DNA from: Planctomycetota bacterium
GTDB lineage: Bacteria; Planctomycetota; PLA2; JAEUHO01
DNA: 63,954 nucleotides
Direction: 5' to 3'
NCBI GenBank assembly: GCA_028281445.1
Contig: JANQJW010000001.1
Span: forward strand, 1-63,954
The notes under the pieces were generated by a model that saw nothing but the letters and a program-made list of their open reading frames with translations, was not told the origin of the DNA and ran no database searches. A program made the position numbers and the translations under genes. This document shows, piece after piece, positions 25,463 to 34,528 of the stretch. Position 1 is the first letter of the stretch; every line of letters begins with the position of its first letter.

Positions 25463-27508
25463 CTACTCGTCCTTCTTCTCCCCCTCGGGTTCGCTCGGCT
25501 CGGCCGGAGCCTCTTCGGCGGTCTCTTCCGCGGGCGCTTCCTCAGCCGGCGCCTCTTCGGCGGCCGGTGCGTCTTCGGCAGGCGCTTCCTCGGCGGCAGG
25601 CTCTTCTGCCGCTGCCCCCTCGGCATCGCTCGGGGTCTCCGACTCGGGGGCTTCTTCCGCCTCGGCCTTGACCTCTCCGGCTTCTTCCGGCGAGGCCTCA
25701 GAGGTCTCGCCTGCCTCGGCCGCCACCTGTGCGTCCTCTGCCTTCTCAGCGTCCCCCTCGGCCTCGCTCGGGGTCTCCGACTCTGCGGCTCCTTCGTCCG
25801 CAGCCGGGGCCTCGGCGGCGGCGGCCGCCGCCGCCGCGGCCAACGCCGGATCGGGCTCGGCGTCCGGGTCGACGCCCAGGGCGCCGAGGATCTCCGGGTC
25901 GCGGATGAGCGTCAGCGCGATCTTGCGCTCGTCGGTATCGAGACGCAGGACGCGAACGCCGACGCGCGTACCCGCCTCGAGGTGGTCGGCCGGCGTCAGC
26001 TCGGAGATGTGGAGCAGGCCCTCGAGCTCGTCCTCGAGCTCCACGAAGATGCCGAAGTTCGTCACCTTGGTGACGGAGCCCGCGTGCTCGGTCTCGGGTG
26101 CGAACGTCTCGAGGATCTCCTTCTGCCACGGATCCAGCGAGAGCTGCTTGAGACCGAGCGCGATGCGCTTCTTGTCGGGGTGTACGGAGAGCACGACGGA
26201 CTGGACGCGCTGGCCCTTGTCGATGACCTCCTGCGGGTTGGCGATCTTCTTCGTCCAGGACATGTCCGAGACGTGGAGGAGGCCGTCGATGCCATCCTCG
26301 ATCTCCACGAAGGCGCCGTAGCTCGTGAGGTTGCGGACCACGCCCTCGACCACGGTGCCGGGCGGGAAGCGCTTGTCGACGTCGTCCCACGGGTTCCCGT
26401 CGGCCTGCTTCATGCCGAGCGAGATCTCCTGCTTGTCGCGGTTGATATCGAGCACCACGACCTCGACCTCGTCGCCGACCTTGACGACCTCGCCGGGGTG
26501 GTTGATGCGCTTGCTCCACGACATCTCGCTGATGTGCACGAGGCCTTCGATGCCGTCCTCGAGCTTCACGAAGGCGCCGTAGGGCATCACGTTGACGACG
26601 TTGCCCTGCACGCGCGAGCCGACGGGGTACTTGAGCTCGACGGTCTCCCAGGGGCTGGGGAACTTCTGCTTGAGGCCCAGCGCGATGCGCTCGCGCTCCT
26701 GGTCCACGCGCAGAACCATGACCTCGATCTCGTCGTCGATCTTGAGGAGGTCGGACGGGTGCGTCAGGCGGCTCCACGACATGTCCGTGATGTGGAGGAG
26801 GCCGTCGATGCCGCCCAGGTCCACGAACGCGCCGAAGTCGGCGATGTTCTTGACCACGCCGACACGGATCTGACCGGGCTTGATCTCGGTGAGCAGGGTC
26901 TTCTTGGCCTCCTCGCGCTGCTCCTCGATGAGCTTGCGGCGCGAGATGACGATGTTCATGCGCTCGTGGTCGATCTTGATGATGCGCGCCTCGATGTCCT
27001 TGCCGATGAACTCGGAGATGTCGTTGGCGCGACGGATCGAAACCTGGCTGGCGGGCAGGAAGACGGGCACGCCGATGTCGACGAGCAGGCCGCCCTTGAT
27101 CTTCTTCACGACATGGCCGCGGACGTCGTCGCCCTCGCCGTACGTCTTGACGACGCGTTCCCAACCCTTGATGCGGTCGGCCTTACGCTTGCTGAGCACG
27201 ACGCCGCCACCGGCTTCGTCGACGCTCTCGAGCAGGACATCGACCTGGTCGCCCACGTCGATCTCGTCGATGTTGTTGAACTCGTTCGAGGAGATGATGC
27301 CCTCGGACTTGTAGCCGATGTCGACCACTACCTCGTCGTTGCGGATGTCGACGACCTTGCCCTTCACGACCTTGTTGGGCGTGAACTCGGACGCACCGGC
27401 GTCGTAGCGGGCGTCGAGATCACCGCCTTCGGTGAGGATGGCCTGTACCTGGGCTTCGAGCTCGGTGTCGGGGAGGTCGTACTGACGAATCTTGTCGCGT
27501 GCGCGCAT
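25463..27508 (-). CDS. rpsA: 30S ribosomal protein S1 with acidic C-terminal tail
   Basis: 681 residues with six S1 (OB-fold) domains at roughly 50-115, 130-195, 215-285, 300-370, 388-457 and 475-540. Repeated motifs such as FGAFVDLGGIDGLLHITDMS and YGAFVKLEDGIEGLVHISEM are diagnostic. S1 binds mRNA on the small subunit and helps initiation on weak or structured leaders. From about residue 547 the protein ends in 135 residues almost only of Ala, Glu, Pro, Ser and Asp, with the phrase SETPS(D/E)AEG repeated; this tail is absent from E. coli S1. The gene follows cmk, as in many bacteria, behind a 171-nt structured leader. Confidence 0.96.
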   Translation of the reverse strand: MRARDKIRQYDLPDTELEAQVQAILTEGGDLDARYDAGASEFTPNKVVKGKVVDIRNDEVVVDIGYKSEGIISSNEFNNIDEIDVGDQVDVLLESVDEAGGGVVLSKRKADRIKGWERVVKTYGEGDDVRGHVVKKIKGGLLVDIGVPVFLPASQVSIRRANDISEFIGKDIEARIIKIDHERMNIVISRRKLIEEQREEAKKTLLTEIKPGQIRVGVVKNIADFGAFVDLGGIDGLLHITDMSWSRLTHPSDLLKIDDEIEVMVLRVDQERERIALGLKQKFPSPWETVELKYPVGSRVQGNVVNVMPYGAFVKLEDGIEGLVHISEMSWSKRINHPGEVVKVGDEVEVVVLDINRDKQEISLGMKQADGNPWDDVDKRFPPGTVVEGVVRNLTSYGAFVEIEDGIDGLLHVSDMSWTKKIANPQEVIDKGQRVQSVVLSVHPDKKRIALGLKQLSLDPWQKEILETFAPETEHAGSVTKVTNFGIFVELEDELEGLLHISELTPADHLEAGTRVGVRVLRLDTDERKIALTLIRDPEILGALGVDPDAEPDPALAAAAAAAAAEAPAADEGAAESETPSEAEGDAEKAEDAQVAAEAGETSEASPEEAGEVKAEAEEAPESETPSDAEGAAAEEPAAEEAPAEDAPAAEEAPAEEAPAEETAEEAPAEPSEPEGEKKDE

Positions 27509-27542
27509 GGATGAATGAACCTGGGTTTCGAAATGCGGCTTG

Positions 27543-27661
27543 GGGGCGTTCCCGGTACCGCCCGCTCGTCCGGCGTCCTCACCTCGAGGACGCACCTGCG
27601 ACCGGCAGGGCACCGCGCTCCGCGCCGGCTCGACACGGCGGCCGGCATGCGGGAACGCCCC
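27543..27661 (-). promoter_or_regulatory. Structured leader of rpsA
   Basis: A 12-bp perfect stem (GGGGCGTTCCCG at 27543-27554 with 27650-27661) encloses about 95 nt. Inside lies a second perfect hairpin, GCGTCCTC-acctc-GAGGACGC (27573-27593). It ends 35 nt before the rpsA ATG. S1 autoregulates its own synthesis in enterobacteria through a folded leader, so an analogous role is plausible; an rpsA promoter or a cmk terminator are alternatives. Confidence 0.5.
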
Positions 27662-27679
27662 GCACCCGGTCCCGCGCGC

Positions 27680-28348
27680 CTACCCGGCAGCCTGGGGCCG
27701 AATCGCGGATAGTACCCGCGAGCGGACTGCCTCGAAAACCTCGTCAGGGGTCATCTCCGAGGTGTCGAGGACCCAGGCGTCGGCGGCGGCCACCAGCGGC
27801 GCGACGGCCCGCGTGCGATCGAGCCGGTCCCGCTCTTCGATGCCCGCACGCACGGAGTCGGCCTCCGGAGCGCCATCCCCCATCTGGCGGTGGCGCCGGC
27901 CGGCCCGGACCTCGGGCCGCGCGTCGAGGAAGACCTTCACATCCGCATCGGCGAAGACCACGGTGCCGATGTCCCTGCCCTCCGCGACGACGTAGTCGTT
28001 GCGCTCCGCGAAGCGCCTCTGGTGGGCAACCATGACCTCGCGGACCGCCGGGACACGCGCGACGATCGAGACGGCGGCCGTCACCGCGGGCCCGCGGATC
28101 TGCCCCGTCACATCCCGCCCGTCGACACGAACCGTCCCGTCGGCGTCGAGCTCGACATCGAGCGCGCGTACGAGCGCGACGAGCGCGTCCGGATCCTCGA
28201 GGTCGAGCTCGCGCTCCATGGCCATCAACGTGACAGCGCGGTACATCGCACCGCTGTCGAGGTAGGCCCAGTGCAGCGTCTCCGCCAGACGACGTGCGAT
28301 CGTGCTCTTGCCCACGCCCGCCGGTCCGTCGATGGCGACGACCGGCAC
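27680..28348 (-). CDS. cmk: Cytidylate kinase
   Basis: 222 residues from GTG 28348. It phosphorylates CMP and dCMP to the diphosphates in pyrimidine salvage. The P-loop GPAGVGKST lies at about residues 8-16. AYLDSGAMYRAVTL is the conserved CMP-binding segment, followed by VSIVARVPAVR and VVAEGRDIGTVVFADADVKV, another signature. The length equals the family norm, which supports the GTG over the longer frame. The GTG shares its first base with the stop of the upstream TPR gene (TAGTG), so it is coupled. cmk-rpsA adjacency is widespread in bacteria. Confidence 0.96.
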   Translation of the reverse strand: MPVVAIDGPAGVGKSTIARRLAETLHWAYLDSGAMYRAVTLMAMERELDLEDPDALVALVRALDVELDADGTVRVDGRDVTGQIRGPAVTAAVSIVARVPAVREVMVAHQRRFAERNDYVVAEGRDIGTVVFADADVKVFLDARPEVRAGRRHRQMGDGAPEADSVRAGIEERDRLDRTRAVAPLVAAADAWVLDTSEMTPDEVFEAVRSRVLSAIRPQAAG

Positions 28349-30417
28349 TACTTCGGCCCGCCGCCCGGTTGCGCCCCGGCGTTCTGCTTCGCTGCGGGCC
28401 GCTTCTCCGGTCGCGGCAGGTTCGCCCACCAGGTCTTCATGCGTTCGCGGATCTGGGGCAGCTTGTCGCCCGTGACCTCGCTGTCCGGGATGACGGGGAA
28501 CGACTTCCACCACGGATCGGCCGCGACCTTGTCGCCGAACGCCTGGACCCGGTCGCGAAGCACGCGGTAGGACTCGAGCGCGATCCCCGAAGGTGCCGGC
28601 TCCGGGCGCAGAACGTCCACGAGGATGTAGCGCAGGTGCCAGCGCGGATCGACGTCGTCAATCGCACGCAGTTCCTTGAGGGCCGCCAGGCGCGTGGCAA
28701 CGCCCGCGGGGCCGTCGAGCCACGTGGTCCAGCCGTCGCGGTTCTTCTCCATGCCGTCGGCGAGGATCCAATTGCGCGCACTGATGGCGACGTCGTTGCG
28801 GCCCGTAAGCGCGACGAGTGCCAGACGGCACGCGTTGTACTCGGCGACAAGCGCCGAACGCGCGTCCGGGTCCGCCGGCAGCGGGGACAGGCGCAGCGAC
28901 GTGAACTGCGGAATCACGTAGAGAATGCCGGTCTTGGCACCGATGTTGCCAAGCTCTTCCGCTGCGACGGTGCGCACCTGCAGCACCGGATCCTCGAGCG
29001 CGAGCGCGACGTAGCGCGACACGCTGCGCACGACCTCCGGATCGGCTTCGCCCGTGCGGTACGTCCCCAGGATGCGCACGACGAGCAGACGGCACTCGGC
29101 GTCGGGCTCGACCTTCGGGTCGTAGCGGCGGTAGATGATCGGGTCGACGAACGGCAGGTCGTGGTCGTGGTACTCGCTCAGCGCCTGCTTGCGCACGGCG
29201 GGATCGGGGTGCACGCAGCGCTCCAGGAGCTCCGCCAGCGGGTTGCGCTTCCAGCCGGGTGCATCGCCCGGCGACTCGCCGGGCGTCCCGCCCTCTTCCA
29301 CGCGTTTGAGCATGTCCTGGAGCTGCTGCTTCTTCTCGGGGTCCTCGATCAGCGGCAGCATGCGCTTCAACGTCGCGACGAGCTTCTCGCGCTCGCCGAG
29401 GAACGTGTAGATCGTCTGCAGCAGGTCGAGGACGTGCAGCGTGTTGGGCTTCAGCTTGTCGAGTGCCACCAAGGCCTCGGCGGCCTCCCCGAACCACGTC
29501 TGGGCCTTGGCCTGCGCGGCCTTGACCTTCTCCGCATCCTGGGTTTTGAAGGCCTCGTTCATGATGTTGGAGCCGACCTGGAAGGTCGAGAGGCCGAGCT
29601 GCCATAGCGTCAGCGGGTCGTTCTTGACGAGGCGGTTGAACTGGCGCAGCTCGGCTGCGACCTCTTGCCACCGCTCGAGCGCCAGAAGGCTGTCGATCAA
29701 CCCACGCCGCACACCGAGGTCGCGCGGGAACTTGCGGAGCAGGGCCTTGAGGTGCGGCAGCGCGTGTTCCCAGTACTTGAGTTGCATGCGGCAGATCGCC
29801 AGGATGCGGCGTACCTGCCAATCATGCGGGTCGGCCTGGAGCATGCGGCGCGCGATGCTGTCGGCTTCGCGCCACTGCTTCTGGTCGATGTGCATCTGGA
29901 TCGCAAGCGGATCGACCTGCGGGTGATCCGGCTTCTTGCGGCGCACCTCGGCGAGATGGAAGGCGACGTCCTGGTAGCGCTTCTTCCTGAGGAAGCCGAC
30001 AGCGAGCGCCCAGTCTGCGTACCAGAAGTGCGCCCCGACCTCGAGCGCGCGCCGCATCATGCGAATCGCCTCTTCGTCCTTCTTGTCGAAGAACAACACG
30101 CGCCCGTAGAGGTAGTAGTTGACCGCCGTCGCCTCCTTGATCACACGCTGTTTGAAACGGCGGAGAACGCTGCCCAGACCGGCCTTGCGCGCCCTGCAGC
30201 TATTGATGAGGCGATCCTGCTCGCTGCGGCCGCGCTCGACTTCGCGCTCCCAGGGCTGGAGCTTCTTCGGGTCCAGGAGACCGCGCGGCTGCGGCTGCGC
30301 GCCGCCGCGCCCCAGTGCTGCCGGCGTGAACACGGCAACCACAAAGAGCGCGAACATGACGGCGGTACAGCGCCGCCAACGTCGGGAGTGCATCATCGGC
30401 TTGGGTTCCAGCGTCAT
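28348..30417 (-). CDS. Exported TPR/HEAT repeat protein
   Basis: 689 residues. An N-terminal signal segment (MFALFVVAVFTPAALG, about 20-36) follows a basic stretch, so the true start may be one of the inner ATGs. Residues 90-390 are TPR-like, with repeated phrases such as EEAIRMMRRALEVGAHFWYA and EHALPHLKALLRKFPRDLGV. Residues 420-640 look HEAT-like (LAELLERCVHPDPAVRKQAL, VALALEDPVLQVRTVAAEEL). No catalytic motif is seen. It is a probable scaffold in the periplasm. It starts 4 nt after the end of the similar gene at 30422 and its stop overlaps the cmk start. Confidence 0.75.
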   Translation of the reverse strand: MTLEPKPMMHSRRWRRCTAVMFALFVVAVFTPAALGRGGAQPQPRGLLDPKKLQPWEREVERGRSEQDRLINSCRARKAGLGSVLRRFKQRVIKEATAVNYYLYGRVLFFDKKDEEAIRMMRRALEVGAHFWYADWALAVGFLRKKRYQDVAFHLAEVRRKKPDHPQVDPLAIQMHIDQKQWREADSIARRMLQADPHDWQVRRILAICRMQLKYWEHALPHLKALLRKFPRDLGVRRGLIDSLLALERWQEVAAELRQFNRLVKNDPLTLWQLGLSTFQVGSNIMNEAFKTQDAEKVKAAQAKAQTWFGEAAEALVALDKLKPNTLHVLDLLQTIYTFLGEREKLVATLKRMLPLIEDPEKKQQLQDMLKRVEEGGTPGESPGDAPGWKRNPLAELLERCVHPDPAVRKQALSEYHDHDLPFVDPIIYRRYDPKVEPDAECRLLVVRILGTYRTGEADPEVVRSVSRYVALALEDPVLQVRTVAAEELGNIGAKTGILYVIPQFTSLRLSPLPADPDARSALVAEYNACRLALVALTGRNDVAISARNWILADGMEKNRDGWTTWLDGPAGVATRLAALKELRAIDDVDPRWHLRYILVDVLRPEPAPSGIALESYRVLRDRVQAFGDKVAADPWWKSFPVIPDSEVTGDKLPQIRERMKTWWANLPRPEKRPAAKQNAGAQPGGGPK

Positions 30418-30421
30418 GGGG

Positions 30422-32188
30422 TCAGGCGCCCGGCCGCCTCGAAACCCATGTTGATACGGCCTGCTTCAATTCGGCCCAATTCTCTTTGACGACCCGATCG
30501 GCGGGGAACTGAGGTATGTCGCCATACCAACGCTGCCATGCCGCGCCGGCCGCTGTTTCACGTGCCTTGCCGAGCGCCTGGAAGGCCGCACGAAAGACGA
30601 AGAAACTGGGCGAGGACAGGTACGGCACGAGGACCTGGTCGGCCGACTTGTCGCCGACGCGGTGGTACTGGTCGAGCGCGTCGATCTGGGCCGACTCGCC
30701 CTCGGGTCCCCGCCACCACACGCCGAACGCCTTGCGGTGGGCATCGTCGTCGCTGTCCTCCGCGAGACCGGTGAGCGTCGCGCTCGAAAGGAGCAGGATG
30801 CCGTGACGCGCGTGCGCGGACACTTCGACCGACTTGTCGTCGACCAGCGTGCCGAGAATCGCGATCACGGGGCCCGCCACCGCGCTGTCGCGCGACGCGA
30901 TGCCAACGAGCGTGTCGGCGGTGATGGCCCGCACGCCCTCCTCGCGGTCATCGAGGGCGAGTCGCAGGAGTGGAATCAACGCGCTGCCGCTCAGGCGGCC
31001 GAGCGCTGCGATGGCACCACCGCGGACGCCGGGCGACGGCTCCTTCTTGGCGCTGAGGTGTCCCGCGATGGCTTGGAGCACCGCGCGCGTGGGCTTCTCC
31101 TTGCGCAGCGTCAACACCTTCAACGCAGCAACGCGCATGTTGGGCTCGGGCCCGCGCAGGGCGTGCAACAGTTGCTCCGTCGTCGGCTCGCCCTCCGCGG
31201 CCCCCTCCGGCGTGGCGAGGCGATGCTCCACACGATCGATCTCGGTCTGGAGCTCGGCGCGCCGCTTGGAATCGCGCTCGAGCCTCTTGAGCCCCTTCAG
31301 CGCGTAGAGCGAGTCGTTCAGATCGACGTTCTGGCCCTTCGCCTGCATCTTGCCGATCGTCTGGAGCATGCCGAAGAAGGCCGTCGGGACATTGGGGTTG
31401 ATGCGGGAGAGACGCTGATAGGTCGACAGCGACCGATCGTAGCGTCCCGTCTGATGGTCGATCTGAGAACGCAGCAGCAGGTAGCCGGGATTGCCCGGTG
31501 ACTTCGTCAGCAGCACCTCGAGCTCACGGTACGCGGCGTCGTACTGCTTGGTTTCCGCCAGGACGACGGCGAGACGCCGGCGCGCTTCGAAATCGTCGGG
31601 TTCGAGCTGGACGAGCCGCTGGAGCAACGGGACCGCGACGGCGAACTGCTTCCCGCTCAAGTAGAGGTTGATGAGCTGGCGCTGCGTGGGCGTGTAGTTG
31701 CGGTTGTTGCGGTACGCCTGGCTAAGGTAGTCGAACGCCACACGCTTGGTCGGCTTCTCCCGCTGCATCTCCATGACGCCCATGTCGTGATAGGCGAAGT
31801 AGCAGCGCGGTGCCTGTTGCAGGACCTCGCGATAGGTGGCGAGCGAGGAGGCGTGGTCTTCCCGGGCGTGGCGCTGATAGCGCGTCTTGTCCTCGGGCTT
31901 GCGTGCGCGCGCGGCGCGCTGGCGATAGAAGTCCGCGCGCAGTCCGTAAGCTCGTGCGAGCAGGTAGAGCTTCACGACGCTCTTGTCACGCCGCGCGTTG
32001 CGCTCGGCGCGTCCGACGAGCACCGCGGGCGACGTGCCGCGCTTCACCGCCGAACGTTGGGAAGAGACGCCGCGCACGATGCCCTGCTCCCAGGGTTCGC
32101 CGAGAAACCAGCGCTCGGCTGCGAGCACGCAAGGCGCCGCGGCGAGCAACACCGCCACGCAGAGCACCATCGTCTTGATCGGCCGCAC
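30422..32188 (-). CDS. Exported TPR/HEAT repeat protein
   Basis: 588 residues from GTG 32188, which has a strong SD (GGAGG, 4-nt spacer). The signal peptide VLCVAVLLAAAPCVLA is cleaved near LAA-ER. TPR-like repeats fill about 100-300 (EVLQQAPRCYFAYHDMGVME, LQRLVQLEPDDFEARRRLAV). Three or four HEAT repeats occupy about 350-480 (AALKVLTLRKEKPTRAVLQA, IPLLRLALDDREEGVRAITA). The overall plan matches the next gene (28348-30417), suggesting an old duplication or a partnership. It lies 38 nt after aroA. Function unknown. Confidence 0.76.
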   Translation of the reverse strand: MRPIKTMVLCVAVLLAAAPCVLAAERWFLGEPWEQGIVRGVSSQRSAVKRGTSPAVLVGRAERNARRDKSVVKLYLLARAYGLRADFYRQRAARARKPEDKTRYQRHAREDHASSLATYREVLQQAPRCYFAYHDMGVMEMQREKPTKRVAFDYLSQAYRNNRNYTPTQRQLINLYLSGKQFAVAVPLLQRLVQLEPDDFEARRRLAVVLAETKQYDAAYRELEVLLTKSPGNPGYLLLRSQIDHQTGRYDRSLSTYQRLSRINPNVPTAFFGMLQTIGKMQAKGQNVDLNDSLYALKGLKRLERDSKRRAELQTEIDRVEHRLATPEGAAEGEPTTEQLLHALRGPEPNMRVAALKVLTLRKEKPTRAVLQAIAGHLSAKKEPSPGVRGGAIAALGRLSGSALIPLLRLALDDREEGVRAITADTLVGIASRDSAVAGPVIAILGTLVDDKSVEVSAHARHGILLLSSATLTGLAEDSDDDAHRKAFGVWWRGPEGESAQIDALDQYHRVGDKSADQVLVPYLSSPSFFVFRAAFQALGKARETAAGAAWQRWYGDIPQFPADRVVKENWAELKQAVSTWVSRRPGA

Positions 32189-32226
32189 GACACCTCCGAA
32201 GACCCTGCCTGGGCCAGGGCGTCATG

Positions 32227-33522
32227 CTACCCGTCCGCCAGCGACTCTCCTCGTGGTGCTCGACGGGCCAGGGAGCCCAGGTCGTCGAGGAACGACGGAT
32301 GCGATTTCGTTGCGGCCTCCGCCCCGCGCAACACGATGCCCGGGACGACGAGGCCAAGGACACCAAAGGCGAAAGCGGCCCGGTGATCGCCTGAGACGGC
32401 GACACGTGTGCCTTGCAGCGCGCCGCCTCGGATGCGAACGACATCGCCGTCCTCCTCGATCGACACGTCGGCCCCCATCGCCTGGAGCCCCGCCGCGAGG
32501 ACGGCGACGCGATCACTCTCCTTGCGCCGCGTGTTGCGCAAGCCACGCAGGACTGTCTCGCTCTCGGCACGCGCAGCGAGAACACCCGCCAGGAAGATCA
32601 GGTCGGGGCTGGCCAGCAAGTCCACGTCACCCAGCGCGCCCGGGACATTGGATCCGTGCACGCGCGTGCCGCGCGGCGTGTCCTCGACGCGCGCACCGGT
32701 CCGCTCGAGCAGCGCAAGCAGCGCGACGTCGGCCTGCCGGGAGGAGCCGTCCAGCCCGGGAACGATCACCGTGCCGCCGCTCAGCGCCGCCGCCGTCCAC
32801 CAGGCGGCGGCGCACGAGGCGTCCGGTTCGAGTTCGATGCGGTCGCATTGCGGCTCCGCCGTCTCGATGCGGATCCGGTTCGCCCCCACGCCGAGTCGCT
32901 CTGCATGCACCGGCACGCCGAACGCCCGGAGCAGCTCGACCGTCAGCTCGAGATACGGCAGCGATGCGGGGGGACCGTCGAGATCGAGCGTCAGCCCGCC
33001 GATCCGCGGCGCGGCCAGGAGCAGCGCGGAGGCGAACTGACTGGAACGACGCGCATCGAGGCGAATCGTCCCGCCGCGCACCCCACCACCGAGCACGCGC
33101 ATCGCGCCGCTGTGTCTTCGCTTGATGCGCGCCCCCAGCTTCACCAGCGCGCGGCGGAGCGTGTCATGCGGGCGCGCGAGCAGCGTGGGTGCACCCCCGA
33201 TCAGCGTACGCGCGCCCTCCCGGCGCAGTGCAGCAAGCGGCATGCAGAACCGGAAGCCCGTGCCGCCCATCCCGAGGTCCAGGTGCATGCTCTCGCGCGT
33301 CGGGCCGAGAGCGCCGTCGGTCCAGCGACCGAGACGCTCCAGAGCCCGGCCGAGAAGGCGCACGTCGTCTCCGGACGCGGGGGTTCCTTCCGGGACGTCG
33401 ATGGCCGTCCGCTGCGTTGCGAGATGGTCGAGAACGAGGACGCGCTGGTGCAGCGACTTCGAGGGCGGCACCGGCAGCACGGCGTCTATCGGGCCGTTGA
33501 CCGTCGCAACCGCGTACTCCAT
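32227..33522 (-). CDS. aroA: 3-phosphoshikimate 1-carboxyvinyltransferase (EPSP synthase), divergent
   Basis: 431 residues. It joins shikimate-3-phosphate and PEP in the chorismate pathway. Motifs are recognisable but altered. PPSKSLHQR stands for the usual PGSKSxTNR, GMGGTGFRF for GNAGTxxR, LRNTRRKESDRV keeps the KESDR pair, and SGDHRAAFAF stands for the DHRMAM motif. The changes near the PEP loop suggest an unusual or glyphosate-tolerant variant, which is inference. ATG 33522 has AAGGAG two bases upstream. It is divergent from purC and heads the long minus-strand run. Confidence 0.9.
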   Translation of the reverse strand: MEYAVATVNGPIDAVLPVPPSKSLHQRVLVLDHLATQRTAIDVPEGTPASGDDVRLLGRALERLGRWTDGALGPTRESMHLDLGMGGTGFRFCMPLAALRREGARTLIGGAPTLLARPHDTLRRALVKLGARIKRRHSGAMRVLGGGVRGGTIRLDARRSSQFASALLLAAPRIGGLTLDLDGPPASLPYLELTVELLRAFGVPVHAERLGVGANRIRIETAEPQCDRIELEPDASCAAAWWTAAALSGGTVIVPGLDGSSRQADVALLALLERTGARVEDTPRGTRVHGSNVPGALGDVDLLASPDLIFLAGVLAARAESETVLRGLRNTRRKESDRVAVLAAGLQAMGADVSIEEDGDVVRIRGGALQGTRVAVSGDHRAAFAFGVLGLVVPGIVLRGAEAATKSHPSFLDDLGSLARRAPRGESLADG

Positions 33523-33570
33523 TGCTCCTTCTCATACCCGGATGCGCTCCAAACCGTGCATGCCGGTGGG

Positions 33571-33576
33571 TATGAT
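33571..33576 (+). promoter_or_regulatory. Putative -10 box of purC (TATGAT)
   Basis: TATGAT lies 31 nt before the purC ATG. The leader holds a strong SD (GGAGGAG at 33595-33601), so this is a normal leadered promoter. No clear -35 box or purine-related riboswitch fold is visible in the 85-bp divergent space. Confidence 0.4.
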
Positions 33577-33607
33577 CCTGCGCTCGACACCATCGGAGGA
33601 GCACTCG

Positions 33608-34519
33608 ATGACCGCAACGATCGCCACGACCGAGCTCGAAGGACTGGAACTCACCCACCGCGGCAAGGTCCGGGACTGCTACGCCGTCGGCGACGACCTC
33701 CTGCTCGTCATGACGGACCGCCTCAGCGCGTTCGACGTGGTGCTCTCGCCCCCGATTCCCGACAAGGGCCGCGTGCTGACCAGCTTGACGCTCTTCTGGT
33801 TCGATCAGCTCTCTGACTTCGTGCCGAACCACCTCATCACCGCCGACGTCGACGAGATGCCCGACGTCGTCAAGCAGCACGCCGACCTCCTGCGTGGCCG
33901 CTGCATGCTCGTGAAGCGGTTGAAGATGCTCCCGGTCGAGTGCGTCGCACGCGGATACCTCGTCGGCTCGGGCTGGAAGGACTATCAGGCGACGGGTGCG
34001 GTCTGCGGCCACGCGCTGCCGGCGGACCTGCCGCTCAGCGCACGCCTCGATCCCCCGCTGTTCACGCCCGCGACCAAGGCCGAGCAGGGCGAGCACGACG
34101 AGAACATCGACCTCGCACGCACCGCGGAGATCCTCGGCGACGATCTCGCCAAGCGCGTCGAGAAGCTCACGCTCGATCTCTACGCGCGCGCCCGGGAGAT
34201 TGCCGCCGAGCGCGGCGTGATCATCGCGGACACGAAGCTCGAATTCGGATTCGACGCCGAAGGCACGCTCGTGCTCGGTGACGAGGCGTTTACGGCCGAC
34301 TCCAGCCGCTTCTGGGACGCCTCGCTCTACGTGGAGGGTGAGAACCAGAAGTCGTTCGACAAGCAGCTGGTTCGCGACTGGCTCGGCGCGCAGGGCTGGG
34401 ACAAGTCGCCCCCGGCTCCGGAGATCGCGGCCGACGTCGTCGAACAGACGACTGCCACCTACCGCGAGATCCACCGCCGCATCACCGGCCAAGACCTGCC
34501 CTCGGCGATTCGGGATTAG
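33608..34519 (+). CDS. purC: Phosphoribosylaminoimidazole-succinocarboxamide synthase (SAICAR synthetase)
   Basis: 303 residues. It ligates aspartate to CAIR using ATP in de novo purine synthesis. Signature regions: LTHRGKVRDCYAVGDDLLLV (KVRDxY motif), MTDRLSAFDVVL, MLPVECVARGYLVGSGWKDY, and IIADTKLEFGFD near the C-terminus. Length (about 300) fits the larger eukaryote-like/single-domain form. An SD GGAGGAG supports ATG 33608. It is followed by purE after 9 nt, so two steps of the purine pathway are encoded together. Confidence 0.97.
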   Translation: MTATIATTELEGLELTHRGKVRDCYAVGDDLLLVMTDRLSAFDVVLSPPIPDKGRVLTSLTLFWFDQLSDFVPNHLITADVDEMPDVVKQHADLLRGRCMLVKRLKMLPVECVARGYLVGSGWKDYQATGAVCGHALPADLPLSARLDPPLFTPATKAEQGEHDENIDLARTAEILGDDLAKRVEKLTLDLYARAREIAAERGVIIADTKLEFGFDAEGTLVLGDEAFTADSSRFWDASLYVEGENQKSFDKQLVRDWLGAQGWDKSPPAPEIAADVVEQTTATYREIHRRITGQDLPSAIRD

Positions 34520-34528
34520 GCTTCCACG

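Noticed and set aside
34517..34522. TAGGCT six nt before purE as another leaderless promoter
   Set aside because: It overlaps the purC stop codon inside an operon, so the hexamer can arise by chance from the TAG.
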